19,289 nt of DNA from positions 1-19,289 of the forward strand of contig CAKTUT010000010.1 in assembly GCA_934621665.1 (NCBI GenBank), in the 5' to 3' direction. This DNA comes from an uncultured Oscillospiraceae bacterium (GTDB taxonomy: Bacteria; Bacillota; Clostridia; Oscillospirales; Oscillospiraceae). Each line of letters begins with the position of its first letter. Position 1 is the stretch's first letter. The notes below the pieces were generated by a model. That model ran no database searches, was not told where the DNA came from, and saw only the letters and a program-made list of their open reading frames with translations. The position numbers were made by a program, and so were the translations under genes. This document shows, piece after piece, positions 1 to 7,677 of the stretch.

Positions 1-482
1 AGTCCTCGGTGATCAACAAGCTTTTGCTGCGTAAAAACTTTGCCCGCGTGGGCGAAGCGCCCGGAAAGACAACTCATATCAATTTCTTCCGCATTGACAA
101 CAAAATCTATCTGGTCGATCTGCCTGGCTATGGCTACGCCAAGGTTCCAATGAAAGAAAAGGAGCGCTGGGGACGGCTGATGGAGGCCTACTTTGCGGCA
201 GAGGATACGATTGACTACGGCGTTATGCTTGTGGATGCGCGCCATAAGCCCACAGCAAACGATGTGATCATGGCCGATTATTTTAAGGCCAGCGGCAAGC
301 CTTTTGCGGTGGTTGCAAACAAGCTGGACAAGCTGAAAAAGAGCGAAATTGAGCCAAATCTGGATTGCATCCGGCAGACGCTGATGCTGCCGGAGGACGT
401 GCCGCTGATTCCATTTTCGGCGGAGAGCGGCCTTGGCCGCGAAGCGCTGCTTGGCATCATTCTGAAAGTGGCGGGCGAATAG
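1..482 (+). CDS. engB: Ribosome biogenesis GTP-binding protein EngB (YsxC/YihA), 5'-truncated by window edge
   Basis: This is a TRAFAC-class GTPase needed for late assembly of the 50S ribosomal subunit in the cytoplasm. The open frame runs in from the left edge (first full codon at 3). It begins with Ser-Ser-Val-Ile-Asn, which fits the end of the family's P-loop (G1, GxxNVGKSS), so the GTG at 9 is an internal Val codon and not a start. Visible motifs are PGKT (switch I/G2 region, about window residues 21-24), DLPGYGYA (G3), NKLDK (G4; many members have TKxDK) and SAESGLG (G5). The C-terminus is complete, ending in TAG at 480-482. About 25-30 N-terminal residues lie outside the window. A strong terminator follows directly, so engB is the last gene of its operon. 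In related genomes it often follows clpX/lon, which cannot be checked here. Identification is secure. Confidence 0.96.
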   Translation, partial: SSVINKLLLRKNFARVGEAPGKTTHINFFRIDNKIYLVDLPGYGYAKVPMKEKERWGRLMEAYFAAEDTIDYGVMLVDARHKPTANDVIMADYFKASGKPFAVVANKLDKLKKSEIEPNLDCIRQTLMLPEDVPLIPFSAESGLGREALLGIILKVAGE

Positions 483-485
483 GCA

Positions 486-520
486 AAAAAATCAGGCCAA
501 ACGGCCTGATTTTTTGTTCT
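486..520 (+). terminator. Rho-independent terminator after engB
   Basis: The stem AATCAGGCC (490-498) pairs with GGCCTGATT (503-511) around an AAAC loop, and flanking A/T runs extend it. It is followed by a T tract (510-515, then GTTCTT). It starts a few bases after the engB stop codon. The A-run/T-run flanks would also allow function on the opposite strand. Confidence 0.93.
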
Positions 521-548
521 TGTAATACGGACACGAAAGTCGTAAAAT
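520..548 (+). promoter_or_regulatory. Putative sigma-A promoter of ade
   Basis: A -35 box TTGTAA (520-525) and a -10 box TAAAAT (543-548) are separated by 17 bases, upstream of ade. The -35 box begins inside the T-rich tail of the engB terminator. The leader between this promoter and the ade ribosome binding site contains a short stem, GGACG/CGTCC (559-563 with 570-574). I do not recognise a purine riboswitch core in it. Confidence 0.45.
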
Positions 549-605
549 GGTGTTAAGAGGACGGAAGATCGTCCGCAGCTGTTTGAAAACGAAAGGAGAA
601 CACGG

Positions 606-2414
606 ATGCTGAATCATTTCTGTAAAAAACCGCTTTGGGAATGCTCCGCAACACTCTCCGCCGTCGCCATGGGCGCAGTTCCGGCGGAAACTGTCATTTT
701 AAATGCCAAGCTGGTAAACGTCTGTACGCATGAAGTTGAGGAAAATATCGGCGTGGCAATTCACAGCGGCCGCGTGGCGCTGGTAGGTGACGCGTCGCAC
801 TGCATCGGCGAGGGTACGCGCGTCATTGACGCGAAAGGCAGCTATATCGCGCCCGGTCTGCTGGACGGACATATGCATGTGGAATCGTCGATGCTTTCCG
901 TCGGTGAGTATGCGCGCGCGGTTGTGCCGCACGGCACAACCGGCATTTACTATGATCCGCATGAGATCTGCAACGTCATGGGACTTGACGGCGTGAATCT
1001 GATGGTAGCTGACGCTGAGCGAACACCGCTCAAGGCCATGCTGACCACGCCCTCCTGCGTACCGGCTGTTCCCGGGTTTGAGGATTCCGGCGCGGAAATC
1101 ACCTCACGCGATATTGCAAACGAGATGCAGCGCGACGTGACGGTTGGCCTTGGTGAAATGATGAACTTCCCCGGCATTCTGGGCTCAAATTCAGAAACGC
1201 ACGCCATCACCGGTGAGACGCTCAAGGCCGGTAAGATTGTCACCGGACACTATTCCATTCCCGACACCGGACGCGGGCTGGAGGCGTATATTGCAAGCGG
1301 CGTTCGCTGCTGCCATGAGTCCACGCGCGCCGAGGATGCACTGGAAAAGATGCGCCGCGGTATGTATGCCATGATGCGCGAGGGTTCGGCGTGGCATGAC
1401 CTCAAGGTTGTCGTCAAGGCCATCACCGAGCACAAGGTCGATACGCGCTATGCCGTCATGATCTCCGACGATACGCATCCGTTTACGCTTCTGCGGGACG
1501 GCCATCTCGATCACATTGTCCGCCGCGCTATTCAGGAGGGCGTTGACCCCATTACGGCGGTACAGATGGTCACGATCAACTGCGCGCAGTGCTTCCAGAT
1601 GGATCATGAGCTCGGCTCGATTGCGCCGGGCAAGTGCGCGGATATTATTTTCGTGGACAATCTTGAAAAGTTCAACGTCACGCGCGTCATGATTGACGGC
1701 GATGTTGTTGCCGAAAACGGCAAGATGTGCGTGGAGTTTGCACCGTATACCTATCCGGATTACGCGATGCATACCATGCACGTGGGCGAGACGATTACGC
1801 CAGAGACGTTCCGCATTTCCACGCAGCAAAAGGACACCGCCATGGTGCGCGTGATGGAGATTATCCCCGCACGTGTGGGTAACTTTGAGCGCCACGTGAA
1901 GCTGAATGTTGAAAACGGCTGCCTCAATTCGGATGTTTCGCAGGATGTGCTCAAGACATTCGTTTTTGAGCGCCATAAGAATACCGGCAAGCACGGCGTG
2001 GGCTTTGTCAAGGGCTTCCACATCACGCGCGGCGCGATGGCATCAACGGTTGCGCACGACGCGCACAACCTGCTGGTCATCGGCACGAACGACGCGGACA
2101 TGGCGCTGGCTGCAAACACGCTGATCGAGTGCGGCGGCGGTATGTGTGCGGTGCAGGACGGCAAGGTGCTCGGCTGCGTGCCGCTGCCGCTTGCGGGTCT
2201 GATGAACCCGCAGCCCTGCGAGGAAATGAGCAGACTGGTTGAAAAGCTTGACGCGGCGTGGAAGCAGATCGGCTGCGATATCGTCTCGCCATTTATGACG
2301 ATGGCGCTGATTTCGCTTGCGTGTCTGCCCGAGGTTCGACTGACGAACAGGGGAATGGTTGACTGCACAAAGTTCCAGTTTGTTCCACTTGAGGTTGAGG
2401 AAGAAAACCAATAA
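606..2414 (+). CDS. ade: Adenine deaminase
   Basis: It hydrolyses adenine to hypoxanthine and ammonia in purine salvage, and is a cytoplasmic amidohydrolase-fold metalloenzyme. The 602-residue product matches the usual 570-600 of the bacterial family. The metal-binding motif HMHVESS is at residues 89-95 and YYDPHE follows at about 115-120. Further family blocks are VPAVPGFEDSGA, GLGEMMNFPG, the GHYSIPDTGRGLEAY segment and SDDTHPFTLLRDGHLDH. SIAPGKCADI closes the barrel. The adenine-deaminase C-terminal domain follows, with GFHITRGAMASTVAHD and ECGGGMCAVQDGKV. The ATG at 606 has a strong AAAGGAG ribosome binding site (592-598). The gene stands alone between two terminators and has its own promoter. 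Nothing looks broken. Confidence 0.96.
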   Translation: MLNHFCKKPLWECSATLSAVAMGAVPAETVILNAKLVNVCTHEVEENIGVAIHSGRVALVGDASHCIGEGTRVIDAKGSYIAPGLLDGHMHVESSMLSVGEYARAVVPHGTTGIYYDPHEICNVMGLDGVNLMVADAERTPLKAMLTTPSCVPAVPGFEDSGAEITSRDIANEMQRDVTVGLGEMMNFPGILGSNSETHAITGETLKAGKIVTGHYSIPDTGRGLEAYIASGVRCCHESTRAEDALEKMRRGMYAMMREGSAWHDLKVVVKAITEHKVDTRYAVMISDDTHPFTLLRDGHLDHIVRRAIQEGVDPITAVQMVTINCAQCFQMDHELGSIAPGKCADIIFVDNLEKFNVTRVMIDGDVVAENGKMCVEFAPYTYPDYAMHTMHVGETITPETFRISTQQKDTAMVRVMEIIPARVGNFERHVKLNVENGCLNSDVSQDVLKTFVFERHKNTGKHGVGFVKGFHITRGAMASTVAHDAHNLLVIGTNDADMALAANTLIECGGGMCAVQDGKVLGCVPLPLAGLMNPQPCEEMSRLVEKLDAAWKQIGCDIVSPFMTMALISLACLPEVRLTNRGMVDCTKFQFVPLEVEEENQ

Positions 2415-2427
2415 AATACGCACATGA

Positions 2428-2462
2428 GCGGAACGCCGCAATGCGGCGTTCCGCATTCTTGT
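2428..2462 (+). terminator. Terminator after ade
   Basis: A near-perfect 13-bp GC-rich stem is formed by GCGGAACGCCGCA (2428-2440) and TGCGGCGTTCCGC (2442-2454), followed by the short T-rich tail ATTCTTG. The U tract is poor but the stem is very stable. It lies 13 bases after the ade stop codon. Confidence 0.78.
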
Positions 2463-2487
2463 AAAATTGCGGCCGCTGTGATATACT
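2459..2487 (+). promoter_or_regulatory. Putative promoter of the peptidase-scpAB-gerW-rluB operon
   Basis: The -35 box TTGTAA (2459-2464), a 17-base spacer and the -10 box TATACT (2482-2487) are present. A TG at 2479-2480 gives an extended -10 element (TGaTATACT). The -35 box again overlaps the tail of the preceding terminator. It lies 34 bases upstream of the TTG start of the first gene. Confidence 0.6.
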
Positions 2488-2520
2488 GTTCTAAATTATC
2501 GGTAAAGGGAAGAATCTGCT

Positions 2521-3213
2521 TTGGAAAAGTTTCTGGCATGGGTGCAGCAGCTGCAATGGAATACGGTTTGGCAGACGGCGATGATTGTGGCGGCGTCGCT
2601 GCTTTGTATTACGTTTCATGAAACGTGCCATGGCCTGGTTGCCTACTGGCTGGGCGATCCCACAGCAAAAAATCAGGGTCGCCTGACGCTCAACCCCATC
2701 AAGCATATCGACCTCATGGGACTGATTATGATGGCTGTGTGCCATTTTGGCTGGGCAAAGCCTGTGCCGGTGGATATGCGGAATTTCAAAAATCCAAAGA
2801 CCGGCATGGCGCTGACGGCGCTGGCAGGGCCGGTTTCCAACGTGCTGCTGGCATATCTGGCAATGCTGTGCTATTCGCTCTGCTACTATTTCAGCGCTGT
2901 CCATGAATCGGACGCCGCGCGGTATTTACTGCTGTTTTCCTATTATGTTGTGCTCATCAGCGCAGGACTTGCTGTGTTCAACATTTTCCCCATTCCGCCG
3001 CTTGACGGCTCAAAGGTGCTGTTTGCGCTTTTGCCGGACGAGTGGTACGCAAAGCTCATGCGCTATGAGCGCTATGGCATGGCGCTGCTGGCAGTCCTGC
3101 TGCTGACAAACGTGCTGGATACACCGCTGGAATTTTTGCGCGACGGCCTGACAAGCGGCCTTGCGTATATTGGCATGTGGCCGTTTGAGCTGCTGATGAA
3201 TTTATCTGCATAG
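2521..3213 (+). CDS. Site-2 protease family (M50) membrane zinc metallopeptidase
   Basis: This is an integral-membrane metallopeptidase of the S2P/M50 family, of the short PDZ-less type found beside scpA in many Clostridia. Its substrate is unknown. The 230 residues contain HETCH at 33-37 (the HExxH zinc motif within a transmembrane helix). AGPVSN is at about 103-108, and NIFPIPPLDG at 155-164 supplies the third metal ligand Asp. About five hydrophobic segments are visible. The start is TTG at 2521, chosen because AAAGGGA (2504-2510) lies 10 bases upstream and the next in-frame ATG, at residue 21, would cut into the first membrane helix. The gene heads a packed operon, with its stop 8 bases from the scpA start. 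The family call is secure; the physiological role is not. Confidence 0.92.
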   Translation: MEKFLAWVQQLQWNTVWQTAMIVAASLLCITFHETCHGLVAYWLGDPTAKNQGRLTLNPIKHIDLMGLIMMAVCHFGWAKPVPVDMRNFKNPKTGMALTALAGPVSNVLLAYLAMLCYSLCYYFSAVHESDAARYLLLFSYYVVLISAGLAVFNIFPIPPLDGSKVLFALLPDEWYAKLMRYERYGMALLAVLLLTNVLDTPLEFLRDGLTSGLAYIGMWPFELLMNLSA

Positions 3214-3221
3214 GAGTGCGC

Positions 3222-4034
3222 ATGGAACAGCCTGTCTATCATCTGGAGGGCGTCGTCCGCGCAAAGGCCGAGAGTCTGGAGGATTTCAACGGCCCGCTGG
3301 ACGTCATTTTCCTGTTACTCAGTAAGAATAAAATTGAAATTCAGGACGTCAGCATCAGCGCCATTTTGGAGCAGTATCTGGCGTATCTGGATGAAATGAA
3401 GCGGATGGATGTGGAGATTGCCAGTGAGTTTACCGCCATGGCGTCGCATCTGATGCTGATTAAGACAAAAATGCTGCTTTCAGCGGCAGAGGCTGCCGAG
3501 GCGCAGAGCGAGATGGAGCTTCTGATTCAGTCGCTGGAACAGCGGCGGCAGCGCGAGGCGTTTGCAAAGCTGCAAGACGGAGTGAAGTTTCTCGGCTCGC
3601 GCAACGAGATTGGTCTTGGGCTGTTTGCCAAGCAGCCGGAGCCGCTGTCGCGCGATAAGGCGTATCGTTATCAGCATGACCGTGAGGATTTGCTGTCAGC
3701 GCTTGCTGCGATTGAAGAGCGCGAGGCGCGGATGCTGCCGCCTCCGGCGTCAAACTTTGCCGGAATCGTCGGCGTGGAGCGCTATCCTGTGACGGTAAAG
3801 GCGGCGGAAATTCTAAAAAAGCTGCTGTCAAACGGCGTGACAAAATTTCTGTCGCTGTTTCGCAGAAGCCGCAGCAGGTCGGAAATTGTGGCGACGTTTC
3901 TTGCAGTTCTTGAATTATGTAAACTGAAATCCGTCTCTGTTGATGAGATGGATGGGGAAATGACTGTAACGTATTTGCGGATGCCGGAGGAGACGGTAGT
4001 GGAGGAGGAGAGCACAGCGCATGGAGCAAAATGA
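3222..4034 (+). CDS. scpA: Segregation and condensation protein A (kleisin)
   Basis: ScpA is the kleisin subunit that bridges SMC heads and, with ScpB, forms the bacterial condensin that organises and segregates newly replicated chromosomes. The 270-residue product has the typical N-terminus (YHLEGVV, then FNGPLDVIFLLLSKNKIEIQDV) and the helical segment MDVEIASEFTAMASHLMLIKTKMLL. The C-terminal winged-helix region (FLAVLELCKLKSV) is also present. I chose ATG 3222 over the in-frame GTG at 3216 because TAGGAG (3211-3216) is the ribosome binding site and would overlap the GTG. The 3' end overlaps scpB by 14 bases, which suggests translational coupling of the two partners. Identification is secure. 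Confidence 0.96.
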   Translation: MEQPVYHLEGVVRAKAESLEDFNGPLDVIFLLLSKNKIEIQDVSISAILEQYLAYLDEMKRMDVEIASEFTAMASHLMLIKTKMLLSAAEAAEAQSEMELLIQSLEQRRQREAFAKLQDGVKFLGSRNEIGLGLFAKQPEPLSRDKAYRYQHDREDLLSALAAIEEREARMLPPPASNFAGIVGVERYPVTVKAAEILKKLLSNGVTKFLSLFRRSRSRSEIVATFLAVLELCKLKSVSVDEMDGEMTVTYLRMPEETVVEEESTAHGAK

Positions 4035-4686
4035 TTTGCAGCGAGCCATTATGGCTGTTTTGTTTGCCGCTGGTGAGCCGGTTGCCGCGTCGCGGCTGTG
4101 CGAGTCGCTCGGCGTAAGCGAGGATGCGCTTGCGCGCGAGACGCAGGCGCTGATGGATATGCTGGCGTATAACCGCAGCGGAATCCGTATCGTACATCTG
4201 GAAAATGCATATCAGATGTGTTCTGCCTCTGAGCAGGCGGAAGCAGTTACACGGACGCTGGAGACGCGCAAGCCGCCTAAGCTTTCACAGTCACAGCTGG
4301 AAACGCTGACGGTAATTGCCTATTACCAGCCTGCGACGCGCGCGTATGTTGAGCAGATTCGCGGCGTGGACAGCGCCTACTGCGTCAGCGCGCTGCTTAC
4401 AAAGAAGCTTATCTGCGAGGCCGGGCGGCTGAATGTCCCCGGGCGGCCGATCCTTTATAAGACCACGCCGGATTTTCTGCGTGTGTTCGGTTTGTCGTCG
4501 CTCGACGAGCTGCCGGAGATTGAAAAAATGGAGTTCCAGTCAAAGCAGCAGCTGCAGATGCAGCTGGAGGCCGAGCAGGCTGCGGGCAGCGCCGATGCGG
4601 AAGCGCAATCACAGGCTGCGCCTGTCGATGGGTCGGATACACCCAGGGAGGGCGAGCAGCTGACGCTGGCGGAGGACGCGCAATGA
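4021..4686 (+). CDS. scpB: Segregation and condensation protein B
   Basis: ScpB dimerises through winged-helix domains and binds ScpA in the SMC-ScpAB condensin. The 221 residues include two winged-helix units, the first starting AIMAVLFAAGEPVAASRL and the second LSQSQLETLTVIAYYQPATRAYVEQIRGV. The conserved GRPILYKTTPDFLRVFGL precedes an acidic, Ala/Gln-rich tail of about 45 residues that looks disordered. The start ATG 4021 lies inside the end of scpA. The stop overlaps the next ATG (ATGA, 4683-4686). Length and motifs are those of the family. Confidence 0.96.
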   Translation: MEQNDLQRAIMAVLFAAGEPVAASRLCESLGVSEDALARETQALMDMLAYNRSGIRIVHLENAYQMCSASEQAEAVTRTLETRKPPKLSQSQLETLTVIAYYQPATRAYVEQIRGVDSAYCVSALLTKKLICEAGRLNVPGRPILYKTTPDFLRVFGLSSLDELPEIEKMEFQSKQQLQMQLEAEQAAGSADAEAQSQAAPVDGSDTPREGEQLTLAEDAQ

Positions 4687-5321
4687 CGTGGTGGATGATT
4701 CTGCTGCTGATTTTCGGCGTGTTGTTCCTCATCGGCTGTATCCCCGTTGGCGTATGGCTGCGGTATCAGGACGAGACCCTGACATTGAAAGCAAAAATCG
4801 GCTTTTTGAAGCTCCAACTCCTGCCAAAGGATGAAAAACAGCCGAAAAAAGCAAAAAAACCGAAAAAACCGAAGAAAGAAAAACCTCAAAACAAGAAGCT
4901 GGAAGCCAAAAGCGGCAAAAAACAGCCGCTTTTACCGAAAGGCGTTGGCACGATTTTTGATCTGCTGCGTCTGCTTGGCGATACGCTTGGCAATCTGCGC
5001 CGCAAAATCCGGATTGAAGAGCTGAGACTCCATCTGATTTTCGGCGGGGATGATCCGGCGGACGCGGCGATGAACTATGGCCGCGGCTGGGCAATCATCG
5101 GCGCGATGAATCCGTATCTGGAGCGGCTGTTTGTGATAAAAAAACGTGACATTCAGCCATTTCTCGATTATAATACAGACAAGATGAAAATAGACGCGCA
5201 GCTGACGCTGACGATTACCATCTGGCGTGTGCTGGCGCTGGCGCTCCGTGCGGGCGTTGGGTTTTTGAAAATTATGAATGCTAGGAAAAAAGGCGGTGCA
5301 GGAAATGAATCATCCTCTTAA
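4683..5321 (+). CDS. DUF2953 domain membrane protein (YtfI-like)
   Basis: The function is unknown. DUF2953 proteins are usually encoded directly upstream of gerW/ytfJ in endospore formers, as here, and are thought to act in sporulation or at the envelope. The 212-residue protein has one N-terminal transmembrane segment (about 3-25). A strongly basic stretch at about 50-80, rich in Lys-Lys-Pro/Ala units, is encoded by an A-rich tract. A C-terminal part contains the family-like region IRIEELRLHLIFGGDDPADAAMNYGRGWAIIGA and ends with a hydrophobic helix. The ATG at 4683 overlaps the scpB stop, and its own 3' end overlaps the gerW start by 17 bases. The family call rests on position and the C-terminal block. 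Confidence 0.85.
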   Translation: MTWWMILLLIFGVLFLIGCIPVGVWLRYQDETLTLKAKIGFLKLQLLPKDEKQPKKAKKPKKPKKEKPQNKKLEAKSGKKQPLLPKGVGTIFDLLRLLGDTLGNLRRKIRIEELRLHLIFGGDDPADAAMNYGRGWAIIGAMNPYLERLFVIKKRDIQPFLDYNTDKMKIDAQLTLTITIWRVLALALRAGVGFLKIMNARKKGGAGNESSS

Positions 5322-5709
5322 TGAAATGATGACGAACTCCATGGGAAAAATCCGCGACATGGTGGACGTCAACACGGTCATCGGCGACCCCATCACCACG
5401 CCAGACGGCGTGACGCTGATTCCCATTACCAAGGTTTCCATCGGTTATGGCGGCGGCGGTTCGGATTTTCCAACCAGCGCAGCGTCCAACCGCGACAATG
5501 CCTTTGGCGGCGGTGCAGGTGCGGGCGTAAAGATTACGCCGATGGCGTTTCTGGTAATCCGCGGCGAGTCGGTGCGGATGCTGCCGGTGGCAGAGCCGGC
5601 GTCTACGTCGGTTGACCGTATCATTGAGCTTGTACCTGATATTCTTGACCGTGTGGAGGATATGCTGCGCGGACTCAAGGAGAAAAAGACGGACGGCGAC
5701 GCGGAATAA
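5305..5709 (+). CDS. gerW: GerW/YtfJ family sporulation protein
   Basis: GerW (YtfJ) is a forespore-made protein needed for normal spore germination in Bacillus, and its homologs are widespread in Clostridia. The product starts HPLNEMMTNSMGKIRDMVDVNTVIGDPI and contains the family's glycine-rich block VSIGYGGGGSDF. GGGAGAGVKITPMAFLVI follows, and the protein ends in a charged helix. I chose ATG 5305 (134 residues) over the upstream in-frame ATG 5278 because known members begin just before HPI/HPL. AGGCGG (5291-5296) is well placed as its ribosome binding site, while 5278 would add nine residues lacking family resemblance. Its presence marks the host as a probable spore former. Confidence 0.92.
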   Translation: MNHPLNEMMTNSMGKIRDMVDVNTVIGDPITTPDGVTLIPITKVSIGYGGGGSDFPTSAASNRDNAFGGGAGAGVKITPMAFLVIRGESVRMLPVAEPASTSVDRIIELVPDILDRVEDMLRGLKEKKTDGDAE

Positions 5710-5753
5710 CGTATGTTTTTTCACCTGCGGCAAATACTAGCACGGGTGATAAA

Positions 5754-6842
5754 ATGAAATATGGATTTGTTCGGACGGCGGCGGCCGCAGCTGCCGCCGC
5801 CCTTTTTCTGACGAGCGCCGTCTATGCAGCAGCGCCGGAAAACGCGGCGCGGCGCGCCATTCTGGCGGATGGCGTCAGCGGACGCGTGCTGTATGAGAAA
5901 TCGGCGGATGAGCGAAGCCTGATTGCAAGCACAACGAAAATCATGACCGGGCTTTTGATCTGTGAAAACTGTGATTTGAACGCCGAATTTTCCATTCCGG
6001 CGGAGGCCGTCGGTGTGGAGGGCTCGTCGCTGTATTTAACGCAGGGCGAGGTTTGCTCGGTGCGTGAGCTGCTGTATGGCATGATGCTCCGTTCGGGCAA
6101 CGATGCGGCCACGGCGCTTGCAATTTTCTGCGACGGAAGCATCGAGCGCTTTGTCGCGCGGATGAATATGCGTGCGCGTGAGCTTGGCCTGTGGGGGACG
6201 CATTTTGAAAATCCGAGCGGTCTTGACGCGCAGGAACACTATTCCACAGCGCGCGATCTTGCAAAGCTTGCGTGCGCGGCGATGAAGAATCAGACGTTCC
6301 ACGAGGTGGTCTCGACCAAGTCGGTAACCATTGGCAGCCGGACGATGACGAATCACAATAAACTTCTCTGGCGCTATGACGGCGCATCTGGAATCAAAAC
6401 CGGCTATACGCGCGCGGCCGGACGCGTCCTTGTCAGCTGCGCCGAGCGCGACGGGCGGCGGCTGATTGCCGTGACAATTGACGATCCGGACGACTGGAAT
6501 GACCATGCGGCACTGCTGGACTATGGCTTTGACGCGTTTGAAGCGCGGAAAGTGGCAGTGGCGGGGCAGACACTTGCGCAGCTGCCGGTGATTTCCGGCG
6601 AGCAGGCGTCGGTGGAGCTGGTGGCGGGTGATACGCTTGTGCTGCCGCTTTTGCCGGAGGAAACGATAGAAATACGCATTCTTGCGCCGCAGATGGTGTT
6701 TGCGCCTGTCCTTGCCGGACAGGCCGGGACGGCAGAGGTGTGGTGCGGCGGAGAAAGGCTTGGCGAGATCCCGCTTTACTATCGCCAGCCTGTGGCGCAG
6801 GTGACGGCACAGGGACGCTTCCGGCGGATATTTGGAGGATAA
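5754..6842 (+). CDS. D-alanyl-D-alanine carboxypeptidase (PBP5/DacF-like, S11)
   Basis: This is a low-molecular-weight penicillin-binding protein that removes the terminal D-Ala from peptidoglycan stem peptides, which limits cross-linking. It acts outside the membrane. The 362 residues begin with a signal peptide (MKYGFVR, an Ala-rich hydrophobic core, cleavage probably near AYAA at 24-27). The three serine-peptidase motifs are intact: STTK (S59, K62), SGN (114-116) and KTG (215-217). The PBP5-type C-terminal beta domain follows. I see no clear amphipathic membrane anchor; the end is short and basic (RFRRIFGG). A 44-base gap separates it from gerW; the ribosome binding site is weak (GGGTGA). 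Next to gerW and rluB it may act in spore cortex formation, like DacB/DacF, but a vegetative role is equally possible. Confidence 0.93.
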   Translation: MKYGFVRTAAAAAAAALFLTSAVYAAAPENAARRAILADGVSGRVLYEKSADERSLIASTTKIMTGLLICENCDLNAEFSIPAEAVGVEGSSLYLTQGEVCSVRELLYGMMLRSGNDAATALAIFCDGSIERFVARMNMRARELGLWGTHFENPSGLDAQEHYSTARDLAKLACAAMKNQTFHEVVSTKSVTIGSRTMTNHNKLLWRYDGASGIKTGYTRAAGRVLVSCAERDGRRLIAVTIDDPDDWNDHAALLDYGFDAFEARKVAVAGQTLAQLPVISGEQASVELVAGDTLVLPLLPEETIEIRILAPQMVFAPVLAGQAGTAEVWCGGERLGEIPLYYRQPVAQVTAQGRFRRIFGG

Positions 6843-6843
6843 G

Positions 6844-7563
6844 ATGGAAGAAAGACTGCAAAAGATCCTTTCACGCTGCGGCGTAGCGTCACGGCGTGCG
6901 GCAGAAGAGATGATTGCCCAGCGACGCGTACGCGTCAATGGCAACACGGCGATGCTTGGCGATACCGCCGATGCGGAGCAGGATGTCATTGAGGTGGACG
7001 GCAAGCGCATTGCGCGCGAGCGCGCGCGAGTGTATCTGATGCTTAACAAGCCGCGCGGCTACGTCACAACGCTCAGTGACGAAAAGGGGCGGCGCGACGT
7101 GTCGGAACTTGTAGCTGACTGCGGCGCGCGTGTTTATCCGGTTGGGCGGCTGGACTTAAATTCCGAGGGACTTTTGCTGATGACGAACGACGGCGCGCTG
7201 GCAAATCGCCTGATGCATCCAAAAAGCGAGATTGAAAAGTCGTATCTGGTGTGGGTGAGCGGCTATCATGACGGCTGTGAAAGAACGATGGCACAGCCGA
7301 TTGAAATCGACGGGCGCAAAACGTCGCCTGCTGAGGTAAAGCTTCTTCACCGTGACGGTGAAATTGCACTGCTGTCGTTTACCATCCACGAGGGACGCAA
7401 CCGCCAGATTCGCCGCCTTTGTGAGGCGGCGGGTGTGCGCGTGACGCGCCTGCGCCGCACGGCAGAGGGCACACTTGAACTGGGTGAGCTTGCAAGCGGC
7501 AAATGGCGCGAGCTGACGATGGAGGAGATTGAGACACTTTACCGGGAAACGGAAAAGAAGTAA
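6844..7563 (+). CDS. rluB: 23S rRNA pseudouridine synthase, RluB/RsuA family
   Basis: It isomerises a uridine to pseudouridine in 23S rRNA (position 2605, E. coli numbering, for RluB). The 239 residues comprise an N-terminal S4 RNA-binding domain (ERLQKILSRCGVASRRAAEEMI, about 3-24). The catalytic domain carries NKPRGYVTT (68-76), GRLDLNSEGLLLMTNDG (catalytic Asp104) and the late motif EGRNRQIRRL. I chose ATG 6844 over the in-frame TTG 6832 because GGAGG (6834-6838) is the ribosome binding site five bases upstream. Only one base separates it from the carboxypeptidase stop, so it is the last gene of the operon. RluB and RluE/RsuA are hard to tell apart from sequence alone; RluB is the usual assignment in Firmicutes at this locus. 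Confidence 0.92.
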   Translation: MEERLQKILSRCGVASRRAAEEMIAQRRVRVNGNTAMLGDTADAEQDVIEVDGKRIARERARVYLMLNKPRGYVTTLSDEKGRRDVSELVADCGARVYPVGRLDLNSEGLLLMTNDGALANRLMHPKSEIEKSYLVWVSGYHDGCERTMAQPIEIDGRKTSPAEVKLLHRDGEIALLSFTIHEGRNRQIRRLCEAAGVRVTRLRRTAEGTLELGELASGKWRELTMEEIETLYRETEKK

Positions 7564-7575
7564 AAATAATTTGAA

Positions 7576-7620
7576 TTTCGCGCAGTTTTTTGCTTTCACA
7601 CTTGCAAAAGCTGCGCGAAA
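7576..7620. repeat. Long inverted repeat overlapping a promoter
   Basis: The arms TTTCGCGCAG (7576-7585) and CTGCGCGAAA (7611-7620) are perfectly complementary. Inside them TTTTGC (7588-7593) pairs with GCAAAA (7604-7609), leaving a 10-base loop. No T tract follows on the plus strand, so it is a poor terminator for rluB. It covers the -35 box and most of the spacer of the promoter below. I therefore favour an operator, perhaps for the RpiR-type regulator encoded next, with a weak terminator as the alternative. Confidence 0.55.
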
Positions 7621-7630
7621 ACTGTATCAT
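7602..7630 (+). promoter_or_regulatory. Putative promoter of the rpiR-cmk-rpsA operon
   Basis: The -35 box TTGCAA (7602-7607), a 17-base spacer and the -10 box TATCAT (7625-7630) lie upstream of the regulator gene. The -35 box sits at the loop end of the inverted repeat, so a protein on the repeat would block it. Confidence 0.5.
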
Positions 7631-7677
7631 ATTATCTGTTGTTTCGATGATTTACGATGTGGCGCAGGAGGAAAACT

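Noticed and set aside
9..11. GTG as start of engB
   Set aside because: It encodes the Val right after the P-loop serines; the upstream codons fit the family, so the gene begins outside the window.
515..605. Possible purine riboswitch before ade
   Set aside because: The leader is short and lacks the three-way junction core and the conserved loop sequences; only a five-bp stem is visible.
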